Assembly (NCBI GenBank): GCA_001839685.1
Contig: MLAK01000156.1
Span: 55,208 to 107,979, forward strand
DNA from: Tritrichomonas foetus
Lineage: Eukaryota > Parabasalia > Tritrichomonadida > Tritrichomonadidae
Length of the DNA stretch: 52,772 nt
Direction: 5' to 3'
Shown here piece by piece: positions 1-10,646 of the stretch (its first letter is position 1; every line of letters starts with the position of its first letter). Under the pieces are notes generated by a model. That model had not been told where the DNA came from. It saw nothing but the letters and a program-made list of their open reading frames with translations, and made no database searches. A program made the position numbers and the translations under genes.

Positions 1-93
1 GCATCAAAGAATTCCAATGCATCAAAGAATTCCAATGCATCAAAGAATTCCAATGCATCAAAGAATTCCAATGCATCAAAGAATTCCAATGCA
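1..93 (+). repeat. 18-bp in-frame tandem repeat (about 5 copies)
   Basis: The unit GCATCAAAGAATTCCAAT is repeated perfectly five times from base 1, followed by a variant. It encodes ASKNSN and lies inside the open reading frame; the array probably continues upstream of the window. Confidence 0.95.
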
Positions 94-3000
94 TCAAATA
101 AATCGAACGCTTCAAAGAAATCAAATTCATTAATTAAATCTAGTTCATCTAAAAATTCAATCGCTTCAGTTCAATCAAATGCTTCTAGAAAATCGAATGC
201 TTCCCAAAAGTCAAATGCGTCCAAGAAATCTAATGCAAGTGGAATTAAACCAAGTGCATCAATCACTAGTATTAAATCGAATGCTTCACATAGTAAAAAG
301 GAAAATATCCAAAATCAGCCAAACAAAGATTTCCATGAAGAATCAGATTCAAGCGACCTCGATTTAATGTTGAGTAGTGACTCACAAAGTAACAAAAGTG
401 CCAAAAGTAATCACAGTATTCAGAGTAATCACAGTAAACAAAGTGAAAACAGTAGGAGTAGTAGAAGTTCAAAAAGCAAAAATTTGGAAAATAATCAAGC
501 TCAAAATAAAAGCGACCAAAAAGAAGAAAAACCTCAAATTAAAAATAATGTAGATTATGATTCAACTAATGTTGTGAATTCTATTATGAATTCACTTCAC
601 CATTCTGCAAATTCAGCAATTCTTTCTTCAGCAATAAATAATGAGGCACTCTTGGTAACAATAAATGAAGATGAACCACAAGCCGACAATCAAAATAATC
701 AACTCAATATCAACACTGATCAAAAATCTAGTCAAAATGCAAAAATTGAAAATCAATCTGAGTCAAATAAAGAAGAAGCGGATAATACAATGTCGATAAT
801 TTGTGAAGAAAATTTAGTTAATTTGTCACCAATTAAAGCACCTCAAAATTCACAAGCCAAAAAGTCTGGTCCTAAAGGTGTTTTGGTTTCAAAAGAAGCA
901 CTTTTAGATGAAGATAATGATGAAAACAAAAAAGAAGCTGATGAGCAAATTAAAGTAAACAGCAGTGTTCCAAATCTTCCACTAGATAGAGTAAATACTG
1001 ATGTTTCAAATAATGATAATAAGAATGGAAATAAAGAAATTGAGAAAAATAAAATCAAACAAGAAATTTCCCAAAAAGTTGGTCAAAAACCACGTCAAAA
1101 TGCAAAAACTCAACCGACACTTCAAAAAGCCTCTGATCTCCCTCAAGTTGATGTTCCTCAGCAAGAATCACCATCACACAATAAACGAGATTCACGAAGA
1201 AAACAACAACCAGTCAAGCCAATTCGGAAAATTGATGAATTTGATGATGAAGACGAGCTTCTAAATAATATTAATAACAATTTGGAAGCTGAAGCTACAA
1301 AAAGAAGATTGAAACCAAGAAGAAAAGTTTCGCCAAGTCGTTCTAAAAGAAGTGGAAACCGAAGTCCACAAAAACACACAGAAAAAGATGAAGAACAAAC
1401 TCCATCTCCGAAAAAATCACCCGTTAAACCAGTTTCTAGACGTTCTAGGAGAAATAATGCTACACCTAATACGATTGATGAAGCTGACCTTAAATCAAAT
1501 GATTTACTTGGTGATGAAAATAAAGAAAATCAATTAGATTTAGATAATTACTCCCCGAACCAAGCTAGAAATTCGCGTCATTCAAGAATGGCCAAACAAC
1601 ATAAACAACATCGGGTAATTGAAGATCATGATGATGATTATGATGAAGATTTCAAGCCAGCTGAAAAAGTAAAATCACCAAAAAGAAAAGGAAGAAAATT
1701 ACGTTCAAAGTCTGTTTCTAAAATTGGTAAGAATGAGTCGAAGAAAAATAACGAAACAACAGATGACGTTGTTAAACGTGTTAAACGTCGTCCAAGGAAT
1801 TCTTCTGTTCAGTATCAAGCAAAGCCACTGAAAAGAGGTCATTCCAGTAAGAATCTAACTAAAGACATGGGAACGCAAACAATTCAAATTTCTATCGATG
1901 AAAAGAATATGACAGTTTTTGAAAAAGTCGGATCAGAAAAAGTTCTTCGAGCTTTAAGTCTAATTAGTGACAGTGAAATTTCTTCACATCAACCAATGGC
2001 ACATACACTTCCACGTAAAAGTAATCATCGTTCATCACCAAATCATGAAAAGAAAAATAAAGATAAACTTGCTTCAACTCTTCATGAGGCTATTTCTAAA
2101 ACTAAAAAACCAACAAGGAAATCATCAGTTCAAAATTCTTCTAAAAACGAAAATACAACTGGAAAGTCAATTAGAACAGTTAAAAGAAATCGAAGGGCAA
2201 AAAGTGAACAAACTAAGGCTGTTTCACCAAAGAAAGATCTAATCCAACCTAAACACTTAACTAAGGAAGTTAACGACAGAATAAATGAATCTGATGAATT
2301 GAAATCAAGTAGTGAGTTAGAATTTGAAAAGAATGAAAGTCTGAAAATTTCTGCTAAAGTTGATAATCGCAGACACATTTGGCAGCAAACAAATACAAAA
2401 GAAGAACTTGAAACAAAACCAGTTGATGTCAAAATTAAAAGACTTATTCTTCGTTCACTTAAACAGGATGCTACTTCATCATCTGTTGAAGTTATGCCAC
2501 CTGATGAAAACCAGAAGAAATCCCAAATGTATGGTGATTATGTTGAGGATGATGATTTTGAACAAAAAGTTATAATCAGTAATAGTGATACTAAAAATGA
2601 AAACAACTCAAAGAAAGAAGCCAATAAAAAATCACCATTAAGACCAAAACGAACAGTTGTTGTCAAAGAAGATAAAGTCGATCGTCGAAGAAAGAAGAAG
2701 TTTATAGATTTAGAAATTGAATCAATAAATCGAAGACGTCTTCAAGTTAAACAACAAACCTCGACAGAAGGCCCTTCATCTTCTGACGATGAAAACAACA
2801 ACGATGAAGTCATTGAAGAACCAATAAATGATAGCAAGAAACCAAAGATTCGAGTGAATTTGATGAAACAAAAACAAAAAGAAAACATTGATATTCCTGA
2901 AAGTTCAGCAAGTGAATTGTTTAAAGCTAATCCTAAATATGAGCCAATTAAATCTCTTCCTTCTAAATCTCGAAGTAGAAAGGGAAAGAATATTGCTCCT

Positions 3001-3483
3001 GTGTCACCTTCCACTCAACAAAAGTCGAATGAAGAATCAAATAAGAAAGATGAAGCATTCCATTCAAAAAGATTCCAAACTAGAGAAAAAACCCCAATAG
3101 TTGATGAGCTTATGTCTTCTTCTTCAACTTCTTCTTCGTCTTCAACTTTAGATGAGAAACAAAATGATAAATCATCTTTACTCAATAATGATACTATTAA
3201 CAAAGATAAAAATGAAGACAAACCAAAAGCTATTAAAAAGAAGAAGCCAACTATAAGAAATCTGAAGAAACAAAATAATGCGGATTCTCTATCGAATATT
3301 GAATACTCTGATGAAGATAATGGTAATGAAAACAATGAAGAATATGATGATGATTATAATGATGTTTCTGTGGCAAACGTGGAATATCAAGCCCCACCGG
3401 AAATAATGAATGTTGTGATGTCAACATTCAAAGGATCAACTTGGGATGTCATATCCCAAGGAGTTTTTAATATTGTTGTTTAA
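1..3483 (+). CDS. Large charged low-complexity protein, 5' end missing
   Basis: Frame 1 is open from the first base of the window to the stop at 3481-3483, giving at least 1160 residues, so the gene starts outside the window. The first ~93 bases are an in-frame 18-bp repeat encoding the hexapeptide ASKNSN, which grades into irregular Ser/Asn/Lys repeats. The rest alternates basic stretches (KRRPR, SRRSRRNN, RRRKKK) with acidic ones (DHDDDYDEDF, EEYDDDYNDV), with many SP and SPKK-like sites. I see no folded domain, membrane segment or signal peptide. A more ordered patch lies near 1866-1990 (starting DMGTQTIQIS). The composition suggests an intrinsically disordered protein, perhaps nuclear or cytoskeletal; that is inference. 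It faces the next large gene tail to tail. I do not recognise a family. Confidence 0.85.
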   Translation, partial: ASKNSNASKNSNASKNSNASKNSNASKNSNASNKSNASKKSNSLIKSSSSKNSIASVQSNASRKSNASQKSNASKKSNASGIKPSASITSIKSNASHSKKENIQNQPNKDFHEESDSSDLDLMLSSDSQSNKSAKSNHSIQSNHSKQSENSRSSRSSKSKNLENNQAQNKSDQKEEKPQIKNNVDYDSTNVVNSIMNSLHHSANSAILSSAINNEALLVTINEDEPQADNQNNQLNINTDQKSSQNAKIENQSESNKEEADNTMSIICEENLVNLSPIKAPQNSQAKKSGPKGVLVSKEALLDEDNDENKKEADEQIKVNSSVPNLPLDRVNTDVSNNDNKNGNKEIEKNKIKQEISQKVGQKPRQNAKTQPTLQKASDLPQVDVPQQESPSHNKRDSRRKQQPVKPIRKIDEFDDEDELLNNINNNLEAEATKRRLKPRRKVSPSRSKRSGNRSPQKHTEKDEEQTPSPKKSPVKPVSRRSRRNNATPNTIDEADLKSNDLLGDENKENQLDLDNYSPNQARNSRHSRMAKQHKQHRVIEDHDDDYDEDFKPAEKVKSPKRKGRKLRSKSVSKIGKNESKKNNETTDDVVKRVKRRPRNSSVQYQAKPLKRGHSSKNLTKDMGTQTIQISIDEKNMTVFEKVGSEKVLRALSLISDSEISSHQPMAHTLPRKSNHRSSPNHEKKNKDKLASTLHEAISKTKKPTRKSSVQNSSKNENTTGKSIRTVKRNRRAKSEQTKAVSPKKDLIQPKHLTKEVNDRINESDELKSSSELEFEKNESLKISAKVDNRRHIWQQTNTKEELETKPVDVKIKRLILRSLKQDATSSSVEVMPPDENQKKSQMYGDYVEDDDFEQKVIISNSDTKNENNSKKEANKKSPLRPKRTVVVKEDKVDRRRKKKFIDLEIESINRRRLQVKQQTSTEGPSSSDDENNNDEVIEEPINDSKKPKIRVNLMKQKQKENIDIPESSASELFKANPKYEPIKSLPSKSRSRKGKNIAPVSPSTQQKSNEESNKKDEAFHSKRFQTREKTPIVDELMSSSSTSSSSSTLDEKQNDKSSLLNNDTINKDKNEDKPKAIKKKKPTIRNLKKQNNADSLSNIEYSDEDNGNENNEEYDDDYNDVSVANVEYQAPPEIMNVVMSTFKGSTWDVISQGVFNIVV

Positions 3484-3768
3484 AGTGGTTTTATATTTGG
3501 TTGTTAAATAAAAATCTATTCTCTCAATTTTTCTTTTTATTTCATTTGTCAAAAATGATGAAAAATAGTCTCATTCATTCATTCATCATTAAGCATGCTT
3601 TTATTCATTTTTAGTGAGGTTAATTACAAAGAACATATTTGTTGAATTAAGAAAATGCGGAATTAAATTAAAGTAATTTTGTTAAAAAAAATAGCTTATA
3701 CTAACATTTATTATTAATACAAATATCAAACATTAATTTAAACATATTTCATACACAATCGTGAATTC

Positions 3769-6700
3769 TTATGTTGCCCAATTTGTTTTATGTTCATTTA
3801 GCATGGCTTCAATTAATTCGGAATATTTTTGGAGAGCATTAATTTGTTCACTTTTCATCCATAACTGTCTTGTTTTGTTGTCAATTTCATGTTTCAGTGC
3901 TTCTCTCTTAATTGCATTTTTTGCAGAAAATTGCTGAATATTTTGAGCGGTGTCTTTGGAATCAATCATTTTCTCCCATTTAGAAATTCTTCTCGTCAAT
4001 TTTTCTTTCAAAAGACGGAGTTCGTCGGCTTTCACTTTTTCTTGACTATTCATAATTCGATTAATTTCTTCCCTTCTTGCATTTATTCTCTTTGTAAGTG
4101 ATGCTGTTTTTTGTTGCAAATCTTCAGATGCTTGCTTTGCATTTTTCACGTCTTCAATTAATTGTCGAACTTCTGGTTTTTCTCTGTTGTACATATCATT
4201 CAATTCTGCCTCTAAAACTGCTTTGTAGTTAATCATTTCTTGTAGACGAAGCTGCAATTCATGAATTTGTTGATTAACTTTATCAAGTTTTTGTTGGGAT
4301 TGTTGAACCTGAGCTTCAAGCTTTTCAATTTCCATTTCACATTGCTTTGATTGCTGTTCATCTTGAGTTGTGTCATAGTCAGATTTGGAAAGTTCTTCTT
4401 TCACTTTCAAAATTTCAACTTTTAATGCTTCAATTGCATTCTTCTTATCAACGGTTTGCTTTTCAGCCGCTTTGATTGTTGCATCCATTGTAATGACTTC
4501 TTTTTGTGCGATTTCTATTCGTTTTTGAAGTTCAATGAGTTCTTGTTTTTCTTTATTTTGTTTGGCAAGGGTCGTTTCAATGCTAGTTAAGAATTCATTT
4601 GTTACATCGGTTTGAATGGTTTTTGTAATGAAATTAGATGAATTATCAACTGGTGCAATACCAAATGAAGCAATTTTACTGTGTGAAAAATGATGTGGAA
4701 TTTGATGATCTCGAACTTTTTCAAGTTCTTTCAATTTTGTTGTCAATTTTGAATTGTGATTGTTTTCAACTTCAATTTCTTCTTTAAGCTTCTTAAGAAG
4801 CTCTCGGAGATCTTCATTCGATAAAACAGCAGCATCAGCACGAACTTTGGAAACTAAATTATTTAGTTGTGTGTTATTTCGGTTATCAAACGCCTTTTCA
4901 TTTTCCGTCAAGTCATTCAGCTCTTTCATCGAGCGTTTGCTTCTTGTTTTACTTTCGGTGTTTTTATTGTTTTTAGTGAGCTTTCTTGAAATTCCATTTT
5001 CATTGTCATAATTATTGAATTCATCTTCGTTATCAGAAAGAGAATTATTCAGATCTTCTTCACTTATTTTCTTGGTTTTATTTTGTACACTGTCGTTTTC
5101 TGTGTTGTTATTATTTTGGTTATTTTCATCATCAGAAATGTATTCATATTCATAGACATCTTCATAATCATAATCGTCATCAAAAATTTCTTCATCTTCT
5201 TGACCCAATATTATGATTCCATTATTTACATGAACATTGTTGATTCTGTCATTATTTTGATCATTAATTTCATCATTTTCACCATTGTTTGAATGCGATT
5301 TTGGTGTTTTTGGTTTTCGAGGTGAAACTGGACGAGAGTCCAATTCAGCTTCAACAAGAAGATCTTCTTTTCTCATTGATTGTAACATGGCTTCTTCTTC
5401 CTCCTCGTCAAAGAACTCATCAACATCATCTGTATTGCCTGCATAATCAGATGATTCTCTATTTTGTCTTCTCATACTGATTCTTCCAACGGTTGGCCCA
5501 CCTTTGGTTGGAACAACAGGCGAATCATAGCCATTTCTTTGTCTTCTTGCTGATTGAAGCGGCCGTTTTTGAGGAGCTTGTTTAGCTCCTTTAGCATTGA
5601 GCTTCTTACTTAATTCGAGGTCAAATAAATCATCATCAACATCGAAAGTAACACTCTTTGATCCTTTCAATGGATTTTTATTAGCATTTGGTGATTTATT
5701 TGTGTGATTTTCATCATCTTCTAGTGCTTCTCCATTTTGTTGAATTTGAGTTCTTTTAACACGTTTAGATACTTTAACTTTCTTCTTTCCTTCATTATCT
5801 GTCTTCTTGCAGTTTTCATCAAGAGATTCTTTACCACTGACTGTGGAGTTCTTCTGCTGTTTAGTATTTGGGGAATTTATTGGGGAAACGTTTTGAGAAA
5901 TGCTTTGTCCACGCTTCTTTAATATTTCATTGCTCTCTTGAACCACTGCATCAGCCTGTGCAACTTCTTTAGCAAGTTCTTTAAGGAATTCTTCCGAATC
6001 ACGATGAGTTGCATGCATTTTACTTGCAGTATCTTCTTTTTCAACATCAGAATTGTCATATTCATAATCATAATCATAATTGTATTCATATTCATTTCCA
6101 TTTGCATCAATTGTATGACGATAGTTCTTTTCTTTTTCAGCATGGAGTCTTCTTCGTTCTTCTCTTTCAGCTTCTTGTTTGGCTTCTGCTTCTAATTGCT
6201 CTTTTGTTTTCAAAACAGTGAAAATATCTGGTGACAAACATACTGTTTCTGGCTTTGGAATTGATATTGAATCAATCACTATTGGTTTTGGTGCATTTGA
6301 ACTTCCATCGATTTTCTTTACTATCAGAGGAGTTGATGTTTTTTGCGGATTTTTGGCTCTTCCAACAACAACAGGAACATATTTTGGTTCTGGCTTAAGA
6401 TCATAAAATTCTGGAACAAATTCAGGCTTTGATCCTTTCTTCTTCCTAAGTGGTCGTGCCGTTTCAATAGGAATTGATGAATTAATTTTATTTGAAGATT
6501 TATCATTTCCTAATTTATTTAAAGCAGCTTGACTCGATTCATGAGTAGGTGTAAGTTTTGAAGTAACAACGCTTGTTCTTAAGTTTTCACCAAATTCATC
6601 GTCACTATATGCAAAATCATCGCTTGCATCTGATTCAAGCATACTGTTATTCAAGTTTGCATTTGTTCTGTGTTTATTTTTAGAAATGTCTGATTCAGAA

Positions 6701-9700
6701 TTACTTTTGAACTCATTAAAATTATCATTGTTGAATTTTGAATTCACCTGTGAGCTTCTTTTTGGTGTATTTGGTTGTGAAACTTTACTATCAGAAAAGT
6801 CTAATTCTGTTGGTTCTCTTCGGCCGATTTCTTCAATGTCATCATCACTTCCAAAACGAGAAGGTGATTCATTGGGGTTTGATTTTTGTTTTTCTTCTTT
6901 GTTCATTTGTTGAAGTTGTTGTTGAATTTGCTTTTCATCTTGGCTTGCTAAACGTTCGGCTTCGCTTTCATTTTTAGATGATGGTGAATTATTATTTAAA
7001 GCAGGATTGAATGACGATTTTTGGCTGGTTGGTGAATTCGTTCCATTCAGTTTAGAATTTTCGATAAAATCATCAAAATCGTATTCATAATCATATTCAT
7101 ATTCAGGATCACCATTGTGTGAAGAATTTGTAGTCACAGTTTTCCTCCTTCGAACTTTCCTGGCATTTAAATGAGAATGTTTCTTATTTTTATCATCATG
7201 CAATGCTGCAAGTTTTGCTACACCAACAGAAATTGGATCTGCTACATCAAGTTCTGCCATACTTTCACTTGTCATCATATCATCACTAAAATTCGAAGAA
7301 CTTTGATTATCATTATACTTCCCATTACTCATTGATTCATTTTTATTAATTCCATTCTCCGTATTATTCAAGTTATTTTGTTGTTGGTATGTAGAGCTGT
7401 GTTTTACCGGAATATCAATCATTCCATCATAAAGTTCTTTCAATTCTTGTTCTTTACGTTCTCTTTCTTTTCTTTCAATTTCTCTTTGTTCTCTTTCTTT
7501 TCTTTTCTTTTCACGAATTTCCTGTTTAATTTTTTCGAGCTTTTGTTTTTCTGCTTCCATTTCTTCTTTTTGTCGACGTTCTTTTTCATTCATTTCTACA
7601 ATTATTTTTCTTTTCTTTTCAATTTCTGCTTTTTCTTGTTCTTCTTTTTGTTTTTGAAGTTCTTTTTCTTTCATAATTCTTGCTTCTTCTTCTTTCTTCC
7701 TTTGTTCAATCCTTTGTTTTGCCAGTTTTTCTTTCTCTTCTTTTTCTTTTTGCTCTTGTTTTTGTTTTTGAAGTTCTTTTTCCTTCATTTGTTTTTCTTT
7801 GAGTTGAGTTTCTTTTAATTTTGCTTCTTTTCTTTGCTTATTACGATTTTCTATGACTTTTGCCTCTTTTTCACGTTGCTCTTGTTTTAATCGTTCTTCC
7901 TCTTTCAACTTTTTGGCTTTTTGTCTCATTTTTAGTAATTTTTGTTCTTCTGCTTCTTTTTCTGTCATTTGTTTAATTTTTTCATGTTTTTGCCTTTCTT
8001 CTTCTTCTTTCTTTCTTTTTCCAATTCTTTCTCTGAGAATTTTTTGCTTTATTTCTTCTTGTTTGAGTTTTTCTTTCTTCTCTTCTTCTTGTTTCTTCAT
8101 TTCTTCTTCTTTTGATTTTTTAAGTTGAATAATTTTTTGCACAAATTGTGTCTCACGTTTTCGTGATTCCTTCATAAATATTTCTTCATCATTTTTAATT
8201 TGTTCCAATTTATGTCGTTTATTCATTCGAATTTTTTGTAAATATTTAAGTGAACGTTTAACAAATTGTTCTTCATCATCTTTTAATTGAAGCTTATCTT
8301 CAAATTTTTTGATTGCCATTTTTTCTTCATCTTCAATTGCTCTTTGAAGTGAGCGTTCTTCATACTTTTTAATAAGTTCTTCTTTATCAACTTCAGCCTG
8401 TTTCTGTAAGATTTCTTCTATTGATTTCTTTGGCTTTCTAATTTCAGGAACAAACTCTCTTTCTTTTGCTCTTTTTGCATCTTCTTCGATTGTTTTCGCC
8501 GACTTTTTAATTGTAATTATTTCTGGTTCATTTTTTTCTGTATTTTTAGCCTTTGCTTTAGTCTTAATAATTTTTTCACCTTCAGCCTCATTCACTTGAA
8601 TTGGTTTAGGCTTTGATACTTTTAATGCTCTATATTCATCAGAAGTGAAAGTTTTAACAACAACTGGTTCAAATGATTTATCAACTTTTTTAGCTTTACT
8701 AACAATAACTTTGGCTGGTTCTTCCGGTTCTTCAATAAACTCATATTCATCATCGGCTTCTTCATCTTCAGGATCATAATATTCGTATTCGTATTCAGGA
8801 TCTTTTTGAGAAACTCGAACAGTACCTTTTTTTGGATTTGGTGGTGGTTCACTCTCATAATAATCGTATTCACTATCTGATTCTTTATTTAGATTCTTTG
8901 GTGGAAATGATCTCTTTGGTTTAGATTTCCTGACATAATTCAAAGAATCATTACTTCTCATTGAAACTTTTGACTGAGCATGTTTTAAAGAAACCAAATC
9001 TGGCTTTTTAATACCATTAGTATTATTGCTGTTTGTACGATTGATTTCAGTAGCTACTACATAGTTTTCAGTCATTGCTGATTCAGATTCATCCGCCAGT
9101 TGACTACTAAAATCGATGTTATTTAATTTTGATGAGTTTTTGGAAGTATTTCTAGATTCTTCTTCTGCACTGTTATTTGAAGTAGGCGTTGATTGATGTG
9201 CCATACTTTTATATGTAATTCGTGAAGCATCACTTTGCATATCTTCTTCAGTTTCTTCGTTTGCTGGAAGTAATTTTTTGCCTTTTGAAAGAACTGCATT
9301 AAAAGCGCTCCTTCTTGATCTTTTTGAAGATGATTCAGAATAATTTTCGGAATCAGGTAGAGCTATTTTATGTTTGTGTATTTGTGCTTCACTTTTCATT
9401 TGTTGATTTTCTTCATCATCACCAAAAACTGACGAAAATTGCCCTTTTTTACCTTTAATTGGCGCATCACTTTTCATTTCTTTGTTATTTTTATTTTTAT
9501 TTCGTAAACTCACACGAAGTGAGGCTCCTCCTTTATTAGAATTTTGTTGTTTATTTTCTTGTTCAACAACATCAACGTGTAATTGATTCCATTGTTCTTT
9601 TAATTCAGTAAAACCGACAGCTTCCTCAGTAGAAACCATTTTTTCAAGTATTTCTATTTGATCATTGAGTTCTTTATTGTTCCAATATAAAAAATGGATT

Positions 9701-10191
9701 TTTTCGGAAATTTCTTCAAGTGAACTCTTTAAAGAAGAAATATTTCCATCATCAAAAATTTTCTGAAGTTCTTGAACACTTTTATCGGCTTTTTCTTTGA
9801 AATGTTGCATCGCTTGAAATTTTTTGGCAAGTTCTGACATTTGCTCGTCTTTGTTTAAAGCGGCTTTACAAACTTCTGTTTTCTTTTTGAGAACTTTTGT
9901 TTGGTCAAGAATATGTTTCATCTTTTCACGATTTGATTCGAGTCTTTCTTCAAGATCGCAAATTTCATTATCGAGACGATATAAATCCAGACCAAGACTC
10001 TGGTTATATGTGGTGACGTCATGCAACTTTGCAGAAAGTTCTTGATTTTGTTTCCCAATTCGAGTGTTTTCTTCGTGAAGCGACAACAGTTGCTGAGCAA
10101 GTGTATCAGCATATTTCTGACTTTCTGGCGGCAACGATTCGGATGCTGGCGAGCGAGACGATAGAGACGAAGATTTTCGTGATTCAGACAT
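3769..10191 (-). CDS. Giant coiled-coil / disordered protein (2140 aa)
   Basis: The open frame extends upstream to 10398, but the AT-rich Phe/Lys-rich first 69 codons look like untranslated leader. I place the start at the ATG at 10189-10191 (MSESRKSSS). Residues ~20-195 form a coiled coil. Residues ~600-925 are a long run of alternating E/K/R/Q resembling a single alpha helix of the MAP7/caldesmon type. Residues ~1795-2135 form a second coiled coil. The linkers are disordered and Ser/Asn-rich, with five clusters of Tyr mixed with Asp/Glu (near residues 440, 470, 1030, 1365 and 1675, e.g. EYEYDYEYDFDD). No membrane segment or enzyme motif is visible. The layout suits a cytoskeletal or flagellar scaffold; this is inference. 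It shares composition with the genes at 1-3483 and 19126-22284. Confidence 0.85.
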   Translation of the reverse strand: MSESRKSSSLSSRSPASESLPPESQKYADTLAQQLLSLHEENTRIGKQNQELSAKLHDVTTYNQSLGLDLYRLDNEICDLEERLESNREKMKHILDQTKVLKKKTEVCKAALNKDEQMSELAKKFQAMQHFKEKADKSVQELQKIFDDGNISSLKSSLEEISEKIHFLYWNNKELNDQIEILEKMVSTEEAVGFTELKEQWNQLHVDVVEQENKQQNSNKGGASLRVSLRNKNKNNKEMKSDAPIKGKKGQFSSVFGDDEENQQMKSEAQIHKHKIALPDSENYSESSSKRSRRSAFNAVLSKGKKLLPANEETEEDMQSDASRITYKSMAHQSTPTSNNSAEEESRNTSKNSSKLNNIDFSSQLADESESAMTENYVVATEINRTNSNNTNGIKKPDLVSLKHAQSKVSMRSNDSLNYVRKSKPKRSFPPKNLNKESDSEYDYYESEPPPNPKKGTVRVSQKDPEYEYEYYDPEDEEADDEYEFIEEPEEPAKVIVSKAKKVDKSFEPVVVKTFTSDEYRALKVSKPKPIQVNEAEGEKIIKTKAKAKNTEKNEPEIITIKKSAKTIEEDAKRAKEREFVPEIRKPKKSIEEILQKQAEVDKEELIKKYEERSLQRAIEDEEKMAIKKFEDKLQLKDDEEQFVKRSLKYLQKIRMNKRHKLEQIKNDEEIFMKESRKRETQFVQKIIQLKKSKEEEMKKQEEEKKEKLKQEEIKQKILRERIGKRKKEEEERQKHEKIKQMTEKEAEEQKLLKMRQKAKKLKEEERLKQEQREKEAKVIENRNKQRKEAKLKETQLKEKQMKEKELQKQKQEQKEKEEKEKLAKQRIEQRKKEEEARIMKEKELQKQKEEQEKAEIEKKRKIIVEMNEKERRQKEEMEAEKQKLEKIKQEIREKKRKEREQREIERKERERKEQELKELYDGMIDIPVKHSSTYQQQNNLNNTENGINKNESMSNGKYNDNQSSSNFSDDMMTSESMAELDVADPISVGVAKLAALHDDKNKKHSHLNARKVRRRKTVTTNSSHNGDPEYEYDYEYDFDDFIENSKLNGTNSPTSQKSSFNPALNNNSPSSKNESEAERLASQDEKQIQQQLQQMNKEEKQKSNPNESPSRFGSDDDIEEIGRREPTELDFSDSKVSQPNTPKRSSQVNSKFNNDNFNEFKSNSESDISKNKHRTNANLNNSMLESDASDDFAYSDDEFGENLRTSVVTSKLTPTHESSQAALNKLGNDKSSNKINSSIPIETARPLRKKKGSKPEFVPEFYDLKPEPKYVPVVVGRAKNPQKTSTPLIVKKIDGSSNAPKPIVIDSISIPKPETVCLSPDIFTVLKTKEQLEAEAKQEAEREERRRLHAEKEKNYRHTIDANGNEYEYNYDYDYEYDNSDVEKEDTASKMHATHRDSEEFLKELAKEVAQADAVVQESNEILKKRGQSISQNVSPINSPNTKQQKNSTVSGKESLDENCKKTDNEGKKKVKVSKRVKRTQIQQNGEALEDDENHTNKSPNANKNPLKGSKSVTFDVDDDLFDLELSKKLNAKGAKQAPQKRPLQSARRQRNGYDSPVVPTKGGPTVGRISMRRQNRESSDYAGNTDDVDEFFDEEEEEAMLQSMRKEDLLVEAELDSRPVSPRKPKTPKSHSNNGENDEINDQNNDRINNVHVNNGIIILGQEDEEIFDDDYDYEDVYEYEYISDDENNQNNNNTENDSVQNKTKKISEEDLNNSLSDNEDEFNNYDNENGISRKLTKNNKNTESKTRSKRSMKELNDLTENEKAFDNRNNTQLNNLVSKVRADAAVLSNEDLRELLKKLKEEIEVENNHNSKLTTKLKELEKVRDHQIPHHFSHSKIASFGIAPVDNSSNFITKTIQTDVTNEFLTSIETTLAKQNKEKQELIELQKRIEIAQKEVITMDATIKAAEKQTVDKKNAIEALKVEILKVKEELSKSDYDTTQDEQQSKQCEMEIEKLEAQVQQSQQKLDKVNQQIHELQLRLQEMINYKAVLEAELNDMYNREKPEVRQLIEDVKNAKQASEDLQQKTASLTKRINARREEINRIMNSQEKVKADELRLLKEKLTRRISKWEKMIDSKDTAQNIQQFSAKNAIKREALKHEIDNKTRQLWMKSEQINALQKYSELIEAMLNEHKTNWAT

Positions 10192-10646
10192 CTGAACGTT
10201 AAATTTTTCAGAACTTTTTAAATAGTTTATGATTTCCTTTTCAAATTTGATTACAAAGTTTTCTAAAGTTGTTCTAAAAAATCCACTTTTTATTAAACGC
10301 AGAATTTTGAAATAACGTGTAGAATTTGAATAAAAAATACAGAAATTTGAAAACAAAAAGAAAAAATTTCCGTTTTTTTTTTTTAAATTGCAATCCAAAA
10401 ATCACTAATAGATGGCATTTATTATTCCTATGTAAATATATACATATAGAACATGATTTATTATATTTTGTTTTTGGAATTAATTATCATTTTATCACTT
10501 AATCAATCAGATATGATGAAAAGAAAAGTGTTATACGTTTATTTATTGTTAACCAATAAATTGACCTGTAATATTTTTTGGCCAAGTAACAATTTAAAAA
10601 GATATTCTATCAAAAAGTCAGATTATCGTTCAATCATCCAACTCAT
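10192..10646. other. Intergenic region between divergent genes
   Basis: This AT-rich stretch separates the giant coiled-coil gene (-) and the cyclin gene (+) and should hold both promoters. A T8-10 tract lies near 10374-10384. The small open frames here are rich in Ile/Leu/Phe and look like chance. Confidence 0.5.

Noticed and set aside
7378..8128. Plus-strand ORFs rich in Phe/Leu that look like membrane proteins
   Set aside because: Antisense of the Lys/Glu helix region of the 2140-aa gene: antisense of AAA/GAA codons gives Phe/Ser/Leu.
10192..10398. N-terminal extension of the giant coiled-coil protein to 10398
   Set aside because: The 69 codons are Phe/Lys/Asn-rich, typical of translated AT-rich leader, while ATG 10191 begins a normal Ser-rich start.
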